Shown: piece by piece, positions 1 to 8,804 of the stretch
Numbering within the stretch: position 1 is the stretch's first letter
How the letters are laid out: every line of letters begins with the position of its first letter
Translations under genes and position numbers: made by a program
Notes under the pieces: model-generated
The model's input: the letters and a program-made list of their open reading frames with translations, nothing else
The model's database searches: none
Told to the model about the DNA's origin: nothing
Source of the DNA: Opitutaceae bacterium
GTDB taxonomy: Bacteria; Verrucomicrobiota; Verrucomicrobiia; Opitutales; Opitutaceae
Assembly: GCA_028284235.1 (NCBI GenBank)
Contig: JANQSC010000017.1
Location: 52,761-116,760 of the forward strand
Length of the DNA: 64,000 nucleotides
Direction of reading: 5' to 3'

Positions 1-382
1 CGATTCCCACGTGACGAAACGCCCGGTTCAAAAAGGAAGTCAAAGTCGTCTTTCCATTCGTCCCGGTTACCGCGACGATCGGCCCCTTCCACAAAGCGGC
101 AGCCAAGTCGAATTCAGGGATCGCCCGGCAATCGTTCGAACGGGCCAGGGTCAGCCAAGGATGATCCCGCGCAAACCCCGGACTGAATACAGCCAAACCG
201 TGCCGCGCAGCTGCGTTTTCGTCGAACAAAACCGCGCTTTCGTCGTAGATCGCAACTGAAGCGCCCAAGCTTTCCAACAAATCCGACGCGGCTTTCCCGC
301 TCGCGCCGGCTCCGAATACAGCGACAGGCGTCTCGATCCCCTTCGCTAGCCAATCGGGCAAATCTTCGACCACCGCGTTCAT
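1..382 (-). CDS. murD: UDP-N-acetylmuramoylalanine--D-glutamate ligase, N-terminal part (cut by window edge)
   Basis: Cytoplasmic Mur ligase that adds D-glutamate to UDP-MurNAc-L-Ala. Only the first ~127 residues lie in the window; the rest runs off base 1. The N-terminal Rossmann-like nucleotide-binding domain shows GAGASGKAA at about residues 25-33, and the ATP-binding loop VTGTNGKTT follows at about residue 105. The ATG at 382 overlaps the mraY stop as ATGA, so the two are probably translationally coupled. Position after mraY is the usual dcw order. The identity rests on the P-loop, the N-terminal fold and the context; the catalytic and C-terminal domains cannot be seen. Confidence 0.9.
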   Translation of the reverse strand, partial: MNAVVEDLPDWLAKGIETPVAVFGAGASGKAASDLLESLGASVAIYDESAVLFDENAAARHGLAVFSPGFARDHPWLTLARSNDCRAIPEFDLAAALWKGPIVAVTGTNGKTTLTSFLNRAFRHVGI

Positions 383-1479
383 CGAATTTTGAGCGTCGCC
401 AGACCGGCGAACGCGAAAATTAAGGACAAGATCCAAAACCGGATCACCACTTTCGTCTCCGGCCACCCCTTCAACTCGAAGTGGTGATGAATCGGCGCCA
501 TTCTGAAAACCCGCTTGCCCGTGCTTTTAAACGAAGCGACTTGCAAGATTACAGACACCGCTTCCATCACGAAAATACCGCCCACGATTACTAAAGTCAG
601 CGCTTGGTGCGTCATGAACGCGATCACTCCCACCAGCCCGCCCAACGCGAGCGAACCCGTATCTCCCATAAACACTTCGGCGGGATGAGCATTGAACCAA
701 AGAAAGGCCAGTCCGCCTCCCACCACTGCGGCGCACACCACTCCCAATTCGCCAACGCCCGGCACATGCGAAATGAGCAAGTACTCGGAAATGATAAAAT
801 TCCCCGCCGCGTAGGCCATTATCGCATACACGATCGCAACCGTGATGGTGCAGCCGATGGCCAAGCCGTCAACGCCGTCGGTCACGTTGATCGCGTTGCT
901 CGAGCCCACCAGGACGAGAAACAAGAATCCGAACAGCAGCCAAAGCGGCATCTCGGTGAGAACCGCGTTCTTCACGAACGGCACCCAAAGCTCCTGCACT
1001 TTGCCCACGCTAGTCGGATTGTTCAGCAGAATAAACAAGACCGCCAGCGTCGTCACGCTCTGCCAAATGATCTTCCCGCGTGAAGGGAAGCCCTTGCTGT
1101 TCCGCTTGGAAACCTTCAGATAGTCGTCGACGAATCCGAGCGCCGTCAAACTCGCGTACACAAACAGCGCTGTCAACGTCCACACGTTGAACTGAGCCCA
1201 AAGCAAGGCCGACACCGTCACAGAAACGAATATAAGCAAGCCGCCCATAGTAGGCGTGTTCTTCTTTCCCGCGTGGAGCTCGGCCAACTTGCCTACCTCG
1301 GCCTCGTCGCGGAAACTCTGCTGAAAACTCAGTCGCTGCAAAAGCCCAATCAACCAGGGACCCAGAATGTATCCAATAAACAACGCCGTGCCTGAGGCGA
1401 GCAGCATCCGCAGAGTCAAAAACCGCAACATCCGAAGCGGTCCAAAAAATTCCTCGTACTGAGATAAGTAGCTTAACAT
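379..1479 (-). CDS. mraY: Phospho-N-acetylmuramoyl-pentapeptide-transferase
   Basis: Integral membrane enzyme that transfers phospho-MurNAc-pentapeptide to undecaprenyl phosphate, making lipid I. The 366-residue length is normal. Visible family motifs include the FVDDYLK segment near residue 115-122, NAINVTDGVDGL around residue 195-207 and the HHHFE segment near the C-terminus (about 335-339), with roughly ten hydrophobic helices. The ATG lies inside the end of murF (7-base overlap) and the stop overlaps murD, so it sits in the middle of a tightly packed dcw operon. Confidence 0.97.
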   Translation of the reverse strand: MLSYLSQYEEFFGPLRMLRFLTLRMLLASGTALFIGYILGPWLIGLLQRLSFQQSFRDEAEVGKLAELHAGKKNTPTMGGLLIFVSVTVSALLWAQFNVWTLTALFVYASLTALGFVDDYLKVSKRNSKGFPSRGKIIWQSVTTLAVLFILLNNPTSVGKVQELWVPFVKNAVLTEMPLWLLFGFLFLVLVGSSNAINVTDGVDGLAIGCTITVAIVYAIMAYAAGNFIISEYLLISHVPGVGELGVVCAAVVGGGLAFLWFNAHPAEVFMGDTGSLALGGLVGVIAFMTHQALTLVIVGGIFVMEAVSVILQVASFKSTGKRVFRMAPIHHHFELKGWPETKVVIRFWILSLIFAFAGLATLKIR

Positions 1480-2852
1480 GACTGTTCTTCAGCGACCACC
1501 GGTGGGCCCAGAAACGAGAGGGCCTCTTCCAAACGATAACGTCGACTTCCTTTCAAAAACACATTTCCCGAGAATCCCGACAACTGCGACTCAAGCTCCC
1601 CCGCTTCCGAGACAATCACAACCACGCCGACATCGCCACCAGCTGATTCAACGCCCGCCCGCATTCGCTCCGCGCCGTTCCCGATCAAAGCCACCTTGTC
1701 TTCCGACTGCAGTCGCAGGGCCGCTCCGACTCGCTCGTGCCAATCATCGGAGGCCTCGCCCAGCTCCTCCATGCTTCCGATAACGTAGAGCCGTGGCCTG
1801 TCGGGTTCCGCGGTAGCGGAGAAACTCTCGATCGCGTCCAACATCGAAAGCGGATTCGCATTGTAGCAGTCCACGTAGACATTGGCATTTCCAAACTCCT
1901 TCCACTCTCCCCGCATCCCGCCAGGCGACCATCGGGCCAATCGCTCGGATATAGCCTCGTTGGAAACTCCCAGTTCTCGAGCCACCAAGATTGCTAGCGC
2001 CGCATTCGACGCCAGCCCCTTCCCCGTTCCTTGGATACAAAACTCCCCGCCGGAACTCAAAAATTCGAGACGCATCCTCGAACCGGTCCGATCCAATCGG
2101 TACTCCAACGCTCCCTCAAATGCCCCTTCCTCCGCGACAATTTCCGCATCGCCATCGAACAGAAGCGCTTTGAACGGAACGCACGACTCACCCATCACAA
2201 CGCGATTGACGGTGGGGCCGCTCGCGAGCTTCCCCTTTTCCTCCGCAATCCCTTCCAGCGAGCCCAAGCCTTCCAAATGGGCCGGCCCAATCGCGGTAAA
2301 GACAACCCAGTCGGGCTCAATGACAGAGGCGAGCCGCTCCATTTCGCCCGGCTCGCTGATTCCGGCTTCGATCACGGCGAACCGACAAGAGGACTTGTCG
2401 ATGCTCAAAATGGAGAGCGGGACGCCGATCAGATTGTTCAAATTCCCGCTCGTCCCTTGCGCCGCGGGCTCCCTCCCCAGGGCTTGCAAAAGCAGTTCCT
2501 TGGTCGTCGTTTTACCACAACTCCCCGTCAGCCCAATCACAGTCGCGTCCCAGCTTCTTCGATACGATCGAGCCATCATTCGAAACGCCGCCAATGTATC
2601 CGACACTCGCAACTGCGGAAGCGCCACTCCTTCGATTTCCCGATGAACCAGCGCGCCCGACGCGCCGCGACGCGCCGCTTCCTCTAGAAAATCATGACCG
2701 TCGCGTCGATCCGTTTCGATGGCCACAAACAAGTCGCCCGTATCCAGTTTTCGAGTATCGTAGCAGAATCCGCTGACAGGTCGGCTGGGAATCGAGTTGA
2801 TCCACGATCCATCGCACCAGCGGGCCAGCTCTTTCGCGTCGAATTCCGCCAT
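1473..2852 (-). CDS. murF: UDP-N-acetylmuramoyl-tripeptide--D-alanyl-D-alanine ligase
   Basis: Cytoplasmic Mur ligase that adds D-Ala-D-Ala to UDP-MurNAc-tripeptide. 459 residues, normal length. The N-terminal substrate-binding domain is followed by the ATP loop GLTGSCGKTTTKE (about residues 107-119) and the central-domain segment EAGISEPGEME. The start codon follows the murE stop directly (TGAAATG), and the 3' end overlaps mraY. Order murE-murF-mraY-murD is the standard dcw arrangement. Confidence 0.96.
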   Translation of the reverse strand: MAEFDAKELARWCDGSWINSIPSRPVSGFCYDTRKLDTGDLFVAIETDRRDGHDFLEEAARRGASGALVHREIEGVALPQLRVSDTLAAFRMMARSYRRSWDATVIGLTGSCGKTTTKELLLQALGREPAAQGTSGNLNNLIGVPLSILSIDKSSCRFAVIEAGISEPGEMERLASVIEPDWVVFTAIGPAHLEGLGSLEGIAEEKGKLASGPTVNRVVMGESCVPFKALLFDGDAEIVAEEGAFEGALEYRLDRTGSRMRLEFLSSGGEFCIQGTGKGLASNAALAILVARELGVSNEAISERLARWSPGGMRGEWKEFGNANVYVDCYNANPLSMLDAIESFSATAEPDRPRLYVIGSMEELGEASDDWHERVGAALRLQSEDKVALIGNGAERMRAGVESAGGDVGVVVIVSEAGELESQLSGFSGNVFLKGSRRYRLEEALSFLGPPVVAEEQSC

Positions 2853-2853
2853 T

Positions 2854-4368
2854 TCAAACTCGCCCGCCGAGCTTCATGAGCCCGAGCAGCTCCCGTGACA
2901 CTTTTCTATCGTCAAACGGTACGACCGTGTCCCCGAATTCCTGGAAAGGCTCGTGGCCCTTGCCCGCAACCAGTACGCAATCCCCCGGATTGGCGCTTTT
3001 CAACGCGAGCTCGATGGCTCGCCGGCGGTCGATTACGAAGTCGATTTTGGAACGATCCGCCACTCCTTGACGCATGTCGTCGAAAATCTGCTCCTGAACC
3101 TCGGATCGCGGATTGTCCGTAGTGGCCCAACTGTAGTCCGCCAATTCAGTTGCCACTCGAGTCATTTCGGATCGCTTTCCCCGGTCCCGGTTTCCCCCGC
3201 AACCGAACACAACCCGCAACTTCCCCGGCGTGATTTCCTTCAACATCTTGAGCGCGTTCTCCAGCGCGTTCCCCGTATGAGCGTAGTCGACTACCACCTC
3301 GAAACTTTGACCTTCGTCAATCCGCTCCATTCGGCCCGGGATTCCGCTGAACGAATCCAAGCTTCCAATACACGCTTCAATATCGACACCGCACTGAATC
3401 GCGATCGACAGAGCGGCCAAAGTGTTGCTCACATTGTAGTTCCCAATCAAAGGCGACCGAACCAAGTACCGCCTTCCGTCGAGATTCAACGTGAACGATG
3501 TCGAATCAGGAGCTAGCTCCACATCGGACGCCCGCAACCGGGCGTCTTTCGACGCGCCAAAGGTGAAAACCGATTCGTCCGACAGCTCTTCGACAATACG
3601 ACGCCCGTAGGAGTCGTCGACATTGATCGCGAGTTTTTTCGGCTGGGCTCCAATTTCGCCCACAATAAAACGCCGCTTAACATTGAAGTAGCTTTCCATG
3701 TCGCCGTGATAGTCCAAGTGGTCTCGAGTCAGGTTCAGGAAGACGCCGACTTTGAATCTCAATTCCGCCACCCTGAGCTGGTCGATCCCGTGCGAACTCA
3801 CCTCCATCACCGCGCGCTCGCATCCAAACCCGCGCATTTGGGATAGCAACTCGCACAACTCATGCGCTTCCGGCGTCGTGCGAAACGAAGGCAAAACTCG
3901 CTCCACCAAATCGTACCCAATCGTGCCCAGGCACCCCGTTTTCACTCCGTCAACAGACAGAAAATGCTTGGCCAAATAAGAAACCGTCGTCTTCCCGTTC
4001 GTGCCGGTAATGCCCACCAAATCCAGAGCCTTGTCGGGCTTGTCGAAAAAACGCCGCGCCACTTTGGCCAAAGTCACGCGCGGATCGTCCGAACTAACGA
4101 AAACCGCTTTCGACTTTCCGAATCGCTTCGGCGCGTTGGAAACGACGCCTACCGCGCCGCGCTTCAACGCCTCGTCCACGAAGGAATTGCCATCCTGTCG
4201 CAGCCCGGGCAAGGCGAAGAACAGACTTCCCGGAGTGACGCGACGACTGTCGATGACCAGGCGCGTCACCAACGGGTCCGCCGACTTGCGCTTCAGCTTC
4301 GCTCCGCTCTTTTTCAACAGAACGCTCAACTTCCTACCCTCCGCACTCATAGATTTCGTGTTTTCCAT
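2854..4368 (-). CDS. murE: UDP-N-acetylmuramoyl-tripeptide synthetase, meso-diaminopimelate type
   Basis: Cytoplasmic ligase adding the third amino acid of the peptidoglycan stem. ATP loop GITGTNGKTTVSYL and central motifs EVSSHGIDQ and NLTRDHLDYH are present. The C-terminal DNPR motif (about residue 418) is the established signature of meso-diaminopimelate-adding enzymes, as against lysine-adding ones, so the cell wall is predicted to be DAP-type. The open frame extends to 4422, but the ATG at 4368 is preceded by GGAGG at a good distance and yields a normal N-terminus, so it is preferred. About 70 bases separate it from ftsI. Confidence 0.96.
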   Translation of the reverse strand: MENTKSMSAEGRKLSVLLKKSGAKLKRKSADPLVTRLVIDSRRVTPGSLFFALPGLRQDGNSFVDEALKRGAVGVVSNAPKRFGKSKAVFVSSDDPRVTLAKVARRFFDKPDKALDLVGITGTNGKTTVSYLAKHFLSVDGVKTGCLGTIGYDLVERVLPSFRTTPEAHELCELLSQMRGFGCERAVMEVSSHGIDQLRVAELRFKVGVFLNLTRDHLDYHGDMESYFNVKRRFIVGEIGAQPKKLAINVDDSYGRRIVEELSDESVFTFGASKDARLRASDVELAPDSTSFTLNLDGRRYLVRSPLIGNYNVSNTLAALSIAIQCGVDIEACIGSLDSFSGIPGRMERIDEGQSFEVVVDYAHTGNALENALKMLKEITPGKLRVVFGCGGNRDRGKRSEMTRVATELADYSWATTDNPRSEVQEQIFDDMRQGVADRSKIDFVIDRRRAIELALKSANPGDCVLVAGKGHEPFQEFGDTVVPFDDRKVSRELLGLMKLGGRV

Positions 4369-4438
4369 CCGTCCTCGCCTCCGAAAAAGCTGACCCGCTG
4401 AATCGTTTCGACTTAACTCCATTCCCTAGGCCGACAAT

Positions 4439-6244
4439 TCAACGACTTGACGAAACTCCCGTGGTTCCAATTGCCGACGCAAACGCGCCGTTCTCCCTCC
4501 GGGGAGGAATCGCGTAATAAGGAATCAACTTCTCCGCGACTCGCTTGAAGGCCGGCACCGCCGCGCCGCTTCCCGAGACAGGCATGTTTGAACGGGAGCC
4601 ATCAACGATTACCGTGATGACCACTTCGGGGTCGTCCGCCGGAAAATAGCCGCTAAACGAACCCACGTGTTGGCGGTTGGAGTACCGCCCGTCGACAATC
4701 TTCTGAGCCGTGCCAGTTTTTCCCGCCACGCGGTAGCCCGGAATGTACGCCTTGTGGGCCGTGCCGCCAGGCGACGCGGTTTTGACAAGGAGCTGCGACA
4801 TCGTCCGGGCGGTCTCGCGAGAAACGACTCGGCGACGAATCATTGGCCCATAGGTAACAGCGTCGTTGTTGTCTGTATCCACAATTCTCGATACGATTTG
4901 CGATCGCATCAGCAGCCCACCATTTGCCACGGTGGCCATGGCGTAGTGAATCTGCAGCGGAGTCGCCGAAATCGCGTGACCCATAGTCATGCGCGACAAG
5001 GTCAATCCGTCCCAATTGCGCACCGGATGCAATATCCCTCGCGACTCCACGCCGATATCCAATCCCGTGCGCTCTCCGAATCCAAATTTGCGCACGTAGT
5101 CGTAAAACTCGTCGAAACCTACCAGCGTGCCCAGATGGGCGGCGCCTCGATTGGACGAGTGAGCAACGATTCCCTCGACCGAAAGCACTCCGAACGGCTT
5201 CCAGTCCTTCGGAAGCTTGGCGACATAGCCATCCGGCATGCGCAGCGTCGGTATCGAACAATCGAACTCGGTATCCACATTGACGAGACGTTCTTCCAAA
5301 GCAGCGCTTGCGGCGACGATTTTAAACGTCGAACCCGGCTCTATCGGATCGGTCATCGCCCGGTTTTTATGCGTCGACTTGTCGAACTCGTTGTAGCGAT
5401 TGGGATTGAACGTCGGATAGTTTGCCAATCCCAATATAAATCCGCTGTAGGGGTCCGAGACGACAATGCAGGCCGACTCCGGGTCAAACGTCTCCGCCAA
5501 GTACGCGAGTTCGTTTTCAATTTGGTGCTGCACGTAGGAATCGATCGAGAGCGCCAGGCTCATCCCGTCGCGAGCCGGCACATACCTCCGCCGGAACTGG
5601 GCCATCTCTTGACCCGCGTTCACCTCCGATTCGCGCCATCCGCGTTGGCCGCTCAGATAAAAATCAAACTCCTTCTCGATCCCCGAAACAGAGGCTCCAT
5701 CCCGCCTGACGAAACCGATCACATGGGACGCCAACGACTCCTTGGGGTACACGCGTTCGTATTGACGATTTCCGTACACGCCGTCGATTTCGAGTTCGAG
5801 TATCTTTCGATACGTATTTTCGTCGATTCTCCGAGCGAGCCGCCGCCAACGGTCGTTCGACCGAGCCCGATCGATCCGGAAGCGATTTCCCGAGGCCTCG
5901 AAAACATCCTCCACAAACCCCAGATCCTTCCCGAGTAAACGACTGAGATCCGGGAGCCTATGAAGGTCTTTCTCGTCGATGGAAACTGGATCGACACCGA
6001 CTTCGAGAAAAGTCTGGCTGGTCGCGAAAAGCTCCTTCCCCCCATTCAAGTCGTAGGTGAAAATGTCCCCGCGGCGCGAGTTGAGCGGGATCACTCGAAA
6101 CCGGGTGTTCTGAACCTCCTCATTCAGGCGCGGCGCGTCGATCACGTGCAATTCGACCAGGCGATAGCCAATCGCGCCGTATCCGACCAGGATACACAAA
6201 GCGAGCGTCCAAAACCGGATTCTTGGAGCAAAGCCTTTAGCCAT
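4439..6244 (-). CDS. ftsI: Division-specific peptidoglycan transpeptidase (penicillin-binding protein 3 type)
   Basis: Bitopic inner-membrane transpeptidase that cross-links septal peptidoglycan. 601 residues: one N-terminal membrane segment (about 11-28), a PBP dimerisation domain, then the transpeptidase domain with the catalytic STFK tetrad (Ser about 303), SSN (about 364) and KTGTAQ (about 511). All three active-site motifs are intact. There is no C-terminal PASTA domain. It lies directly after the FtsL-like gene (8 bases apart) and before murE, the normal dcw position, which favours FtsI over an elongation PBP2. Confidence 0.95.
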   Translation of the reverse strand: MAKGFAPRIRFWTLALCILVGYGAIGYRLVELHVIDAPRLNEEVQNTRFRVIPLNSRRGDIFTYDLNGGKELFATSQTFLEVGVDPVSIDEKDLHRLPDLSRLLGKDLGFVEDVFEASGNRFRIDRARSNDRWRRLARRIDENTYRKILELEIDGVYGNRQYERVYPKESLASHVIGFVRRDGASVSGIEKEFDFYLSGQRGWRESEVNAGQEMAQFRRRYVPARDGMSLALSIDSYVQHQIENELAYLAETFDPESACIVVSDPYSGFILGLANYPTFNPNRYNEFDKSTHKNRAMTDPIEPGSTFKIVAASAALEERLVNVDTEFDCSIPTLRMPDGYVAKLPKDWKPFGVLSVEGIVAHSSNRGAAHLGTLVGFDEFYDYVRKFGFGERTGLDIGVESRGILHPVRNWDGLTLSRMTMGHAISATPLQIHYAMATVANGGLLMRSQIVSRIVDTDNNDAVTYGPMIRRRVVSRETARTMSQLLVKTASPGGTAHKAYIPGYRVAGKTGTAQKIVDGRYSNRQHVGSFSGYFPADDPEVVITVIVDGSRSNMPVSGSGAAVPAFKRVAEKLIPYYAIPPRRENGAFASAIGTTGVSSSR

Positions 6245-6252
6245 CTAATCTA

Positions 6253-6633
6253 TCAATTGCCGGACGCGAAGGAAGCGGTGAACACGCTGTTGGCGGTCTT
6301 TTCGTACAGTCGAGCTTCGACGTTCTCCGAAACGTGCACGATCTGAGTGTAGACCGGCTCGCGGAGTTTCAAGTTGAGCGATTCATTCAGCTCGATGAGA
6401 TTGTCCGTCGACAAGGCGATCGCCATTTCCACGTCCAGTTGAGCCAATACGCGCCGCTCCTCCACGATCTTCTGTTCAATCGCCTGCAGACGGTTCGCGG
6501 TTTGCGACGTCTGGTGGCGCATCCACACGGTGACGATCCCGAACCCGCCCACGAGCGTCAGCGTCGCCAGCGAATAGAAGATCAGACGGTTGAGGATTTG
6601 ATTGGCGGCTCGATTCCTGGAGTTTCGACTCAT
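6253..6633 (-). CDS. ftsL: FtsL-like bitopic cell-division protein
   Basis: Small protein of 126 residues with a basic N-terminus, one membrane helix (about residues 15-36) and a following periplasmic heptad-rich segment (about 40-90) that looks like a coiled coil. This topology, size and position between rsmH and ftsI match FtsL, which in other bacteria forms a complex with FtsB and FtsQ and activates FtsWI. FtsL sequences diverge strongly, so the name rests on topology and gene order, not on a motif. Its ATG overlaps the stop of the preceding small gene as ATGA. Confidence 0.75.
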   Translation of the reverse strand: MSRNSRNRAANQILNRLIFYSLATLTLVGGFGIVTVWMRHQTSQTANRLQAIEQKIVEERRVLAQLDVEMAIALSTDNLIELNESLNLKLREPVYTQIVHVSENVEARLYEKTANSVFTASFASGN

Positions 6634-6833
6634 GTTGCTTCTACGTGCATCGAAGAGCTATCCTGAAAAACTGGATACGCTCTCTCGAACGATTTAAATG
6701 AAATTGAGGGTTTATTCGAGCCGATTTGCTCGCTGCGTTTGCAATCGAAATGCCCGCTGTCGAGCGGGGCGTAAGTGGCCAAGGCCACGAATTGGCGATT
6801 AAGCGCTTCTTTGAGCGTAGTACTGTTGTTCAT
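6630..6833 (-). CDS. Small uncharacterised protein between rsmH and ftsL
   Basis: A 67-residue soluble-looking protein with no membrane segment and no motif that I recognise. Support for a real gene: the ATG at 6833 is preceded by GGAGAAGCAGG, a plausible ribosome-binding region; the stop codon overlaps the start of the FtsL-like gene as ATGA, which is typical of coupled genes; and without it there would be a 230-base hole in an otherwise closely packed operon. A longer frame begins at 6866. It could also be a translated leader that couples rsmH to ftsL expression. Function unknown. Confidence 0.5.
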   Translation of the reverse strand: MNNSTTLKEALNRQFVALATYAPLDSGHFDCKRSEQIGSNKPSISFKSFERAYPVFQDSSSMHVEAT

Positions 6834-6869
6834 TATCCTGCTTCTCCGTTTTAGGTGGGTTCTCATTTT

Positions 6870-7826
6870 CTATATGTCCGCCTTCCTTAGCGCTCTCAGT
6901 TTGGCGGATCGACTCCGCGCGTTGGCCGCGATTTCCCTATCGCCGGCCGTCTCGGGGCGACGTGTTAGCAACGTCGCCTTGGTTTCTCGCATGTCCTGAG
7001 GCCGATTGTCGCCAGGCTCGGGTCGACCCGCCCAGCGGCGAAACAGGTTCTTCGCGATCCGGTCCTCCAAGGAATGGAAACTGATCACGCACAACCGTCC
7101 GTTGGGCTTGAGCCGCTCGAAAGCGGCCGGCAGTCCGAGTTCGATGACTTCGATCTCGTTGTTCACCGCGATTCGGATCCCTTGAAAGGCCCGAGTCGCC
7201 GGATGGATTTTCGAAGTGAAACGCAGCCTTGCCGGAGTGCAGGATAGGATAAGGTCCGACAAGTCTTTTGTGGTTAGGATTGGGGAGCGCGTTCTCGCTT
7301 CGATGATGGCGTCCGCGATACGACGCCAGTTTTTCTCTTCCCCGTAGACGCGCAGCGCGTGGATCAGCTCTTGGCGGCTGGCAGATGCCAGCCAGTCCGC
7401 GGCCGAACGCCCGCTCTCGGGGTCCATTCGCATGTCCAGAGGCGCTTCTCCTCGAAAGGAGAAACCGCGATCGGTCTGATCGAGCTGAAAGGAGGAAACT
7501 CCGAAGTCGAATAGGATACCGTCAAAGGGCCCCTCTTTCAGGTTCTCTAGGTTTGCGAAATTCATGCGGCGAAACTGGAAGCGTCCGCCAAATTCGTTCG
7601 TGAAGGCTTCCGCCCGTCGAGCGGCGTCCGGATCCTGGTCCAGCGCGACCACCGTCGTGTCCGCCGCCTCGAGTATGAGGCGCGTGTGCCCGCCGCCTCC
7701 AAACGTGCAGTCCAGGTACACGCCGCCCGCTTCGGGCTCGAGAAACCGCAGTGTCTCCTCCGCGAGAACTGGAACGTGACCTTCCATAGCGGCGCCCGGA
7801 AAGACGCTATCTATTGATGAAATCAT
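6870..7826 (-). CDS. rsmH: 16S rRNA (cytosine-1402-N4)-methyltransferase
   Basis: Methylates N4 of C1402 in 16S rRNA with S-adenosylmethionine. The N-terminus HVPVLAEETL and the SAM-binding DCTFGGGGHT are typical, as are FDFGVSSFQLD, the RGFSFR segment and the C-terminal SFHSLEDRI. About 318 residues, normal size. The frame opens at 7853, but the ATG at 7826 has a purine-rich GGGAAAGGG stretch just upstream, and ATG 7787 is a further possibility. With the 7826 start the gene overlaps the preceding small ORF by about 20 bases, consistent with co-transcription from the mraZ promoter. Confidence 0.95.
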   Translation of the reverse strand: MISSIDSVFPGAAMEGHVPVLAEETLRFLEPEAGGVYLDCTFGGGGHTRLILEAADTTVVALDQDPDAARRAEAFTNEFGGRFQFRRMNFANLENLKEGPFDGILFDFGVSSFQLDQTDRGFSFRGEAPLDMRMDPESGRSAADWLASASRQELIHALRVYGEEKNWRRIADAIIEARTRSPILTTKDLSDLILSCTPARLRFTSKIHPATRAFQGIRIAVNNEIEVIELGLPAAFERLKPNGRLCVISFHSLEDRIAKNLFRRWAGRPEPGDNRPQDMRETKATLLTRRPETAGDREIAANARSRSAKLRALRKADI

Positions 7827-8100
7827 AGAAGCCCTTTCCCTTCCCTCGGCCAAGCCGCTCGCTCGCCTCTTCGCGTCGTCGCTCGGCGATGTCTCCCATG
7901 CCCGGACGATCCGTTACTCTGTCGGGAGTCTCCCCGCCCAGTTCCCAAGTGTCGCAATGCCGGATCACTCCGTGGCCAAAGGTGCCGCCCATGCCGAACA
8001 GCTGCAACCGCCCGAGCGACTGGCTTTCAGCTGACCGCTTTGATCGCATACGCAAAATCGAGGAGAGAAATGAACTTCGAGGGGATTTTCTATTATTCAT
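7807..8100 (-). CDS. Small basic glycine-rich protein between mraZ and rsmH, unknown function
   Basis: 97 residues, no family recognised. The N-terminal 25 residues are basic and Ser-rich; the centre (LQLFGMGGTFGHGVIRHC) is Gly/His-rich; the C-terminus is charged (DIAERRREEASERLGRG). It begins 16 bases after the mraZ stop and has one of the best ribosome-binding sites of the region (AGAAGGAGA, about 8 bases before the ATG), and it ends inside the start of rsmH. Those two facts make a translated gene likely even though the product is not recognisable. It may be a lineage-specific dcw gene. Confidence 0.6.
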   Translation of the reverse strand: MNNRKSPRSSFLSSILRMRSKRSAESQSLGRLQLFGMGGTFGHGVIRHCDTWELGGETPDRVTDRPGMGDIAERRREEASERLGRGKGKGFYDFINR

Positions 8101-8116
8101 CCGGTCGTCTCCTTCT

Positions 8117-8569
8117 TTATAGATTGGCTCGCTTCATAAGCTTGCCCAAATCGTCTTGATTGGTTTTCGGGTCGATGGCCTCCCAGCGAGCCGGGCTCCA
8201 AATGCGGAAGTTGATCATGCGGCCCACCAAGACCGCCTCCTTGCCAATACCCGCGTGATCCAGCAGCTCGTCAGGCATGTTGATCCGGCCTTGCTTGTCG
8301 CAGCTGAAAAAAGTCGCCTGCGAAAACAGCTTGTCCTGCAAGTCCTGGGCGTCCTCGTCGCTCAACTGCTGGCTCTCGATCTTGTCGTAAAGCTTCGCCA
8401 CCTGCTGCGGCGGCAACACCAGCGCACAACCGCTGGGATCGGGCAAGGCCAGATAGCCGTCCTCCATGTCCCCGTCAAAACGCCACTTCGAAGGAATCGC
8501 TAAGCGACTCTTCGAATCGAGATTACGCTGGTATTTGCCAACGTAGACAGTTCTGGCGTGGGAAGTCAT
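8117..8569 (-). CDS. mraZ: Transcriptional regulator MraZ
   Basis: DNA-binding protein with two AbrB-like MraZ domains that autoregulates the dcw cluster in other bacteria. The first domain begins VGKYQRNLDSKSRLAIPSKW and the second contains SCDKQGRINMPDELLDHAGI. The frame extends to 8647, but the ATG at 8569 has AGGAAAG seven bases upstream and gives the usual 150-residue protein. It is the first gene of the minus-strand dcw operon. Its predicted own binding site, three TGGGG repeats, lies just upstream. Confidence 0.95.
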   Translation of the reverse strand: MTSHARTVYVGKYQRNLDSKSRLAIPSKWRFDGDMEDGYLALPDPSGCALVLPPQQVAKLYDKIESQQLSDEDAQDLQDKLFSQATFFSCDKQGRINMPDELLDHAGIGKEAVLVGRMINFRIWSPARWEAIDPKTNQDDLGKLMKRANL

Positions 8570-8600
8570 GACAGCTTTCCTGGGAAATCTAGAGAAAGTC

Positions 8601-8634
8601 CCCCAAAATTCCCCATTTCTCCCCATTTTGTCAA
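8601..8634 (-). promoter_or_regulatory. MraZ operator (three TGGGG repeats at 10-bp spacing) and possible -35 box
   Basis: On the minus strand there are three TGGGG pentamers at 8625-8621, 8615-8611 and 8605-8601, each separated by exactly five bases (AGAAA, AATTT). E. coli MraZ is known to bind direct TGGGN repeats with five-base spacers in front of mraZ, so this is a strong autoregulatory site prediction. A TTGACA at 8634-8629 immediately upstream could be a -35 box, which would put the repeats between -35 and the start site; no good -10 box was found. Confidence 0.85.
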
Positions 8635-8804
8635 AATCTTTCGCCACGCCACCCCATCTTTACTATGAACAAGTTGTTAAAGCCGATGGGTTTAGCGTGC
8701 TTTTTACCGCGGCGGTAGTTTGGCGTCCAAAATCGGACGTCAAATCCGGGCGGAGCGCGCTCTCGGTATTGAAATTCCGGGCGCCGACGCTAGATTTCGA
8801 CGCA

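Noticed and set aside
4667..5938. 423-residue plus-strand frame opposite ftsI
   Set aside because: All three transpeptidase motifs are on the other strand; this frame has no recognisable content.
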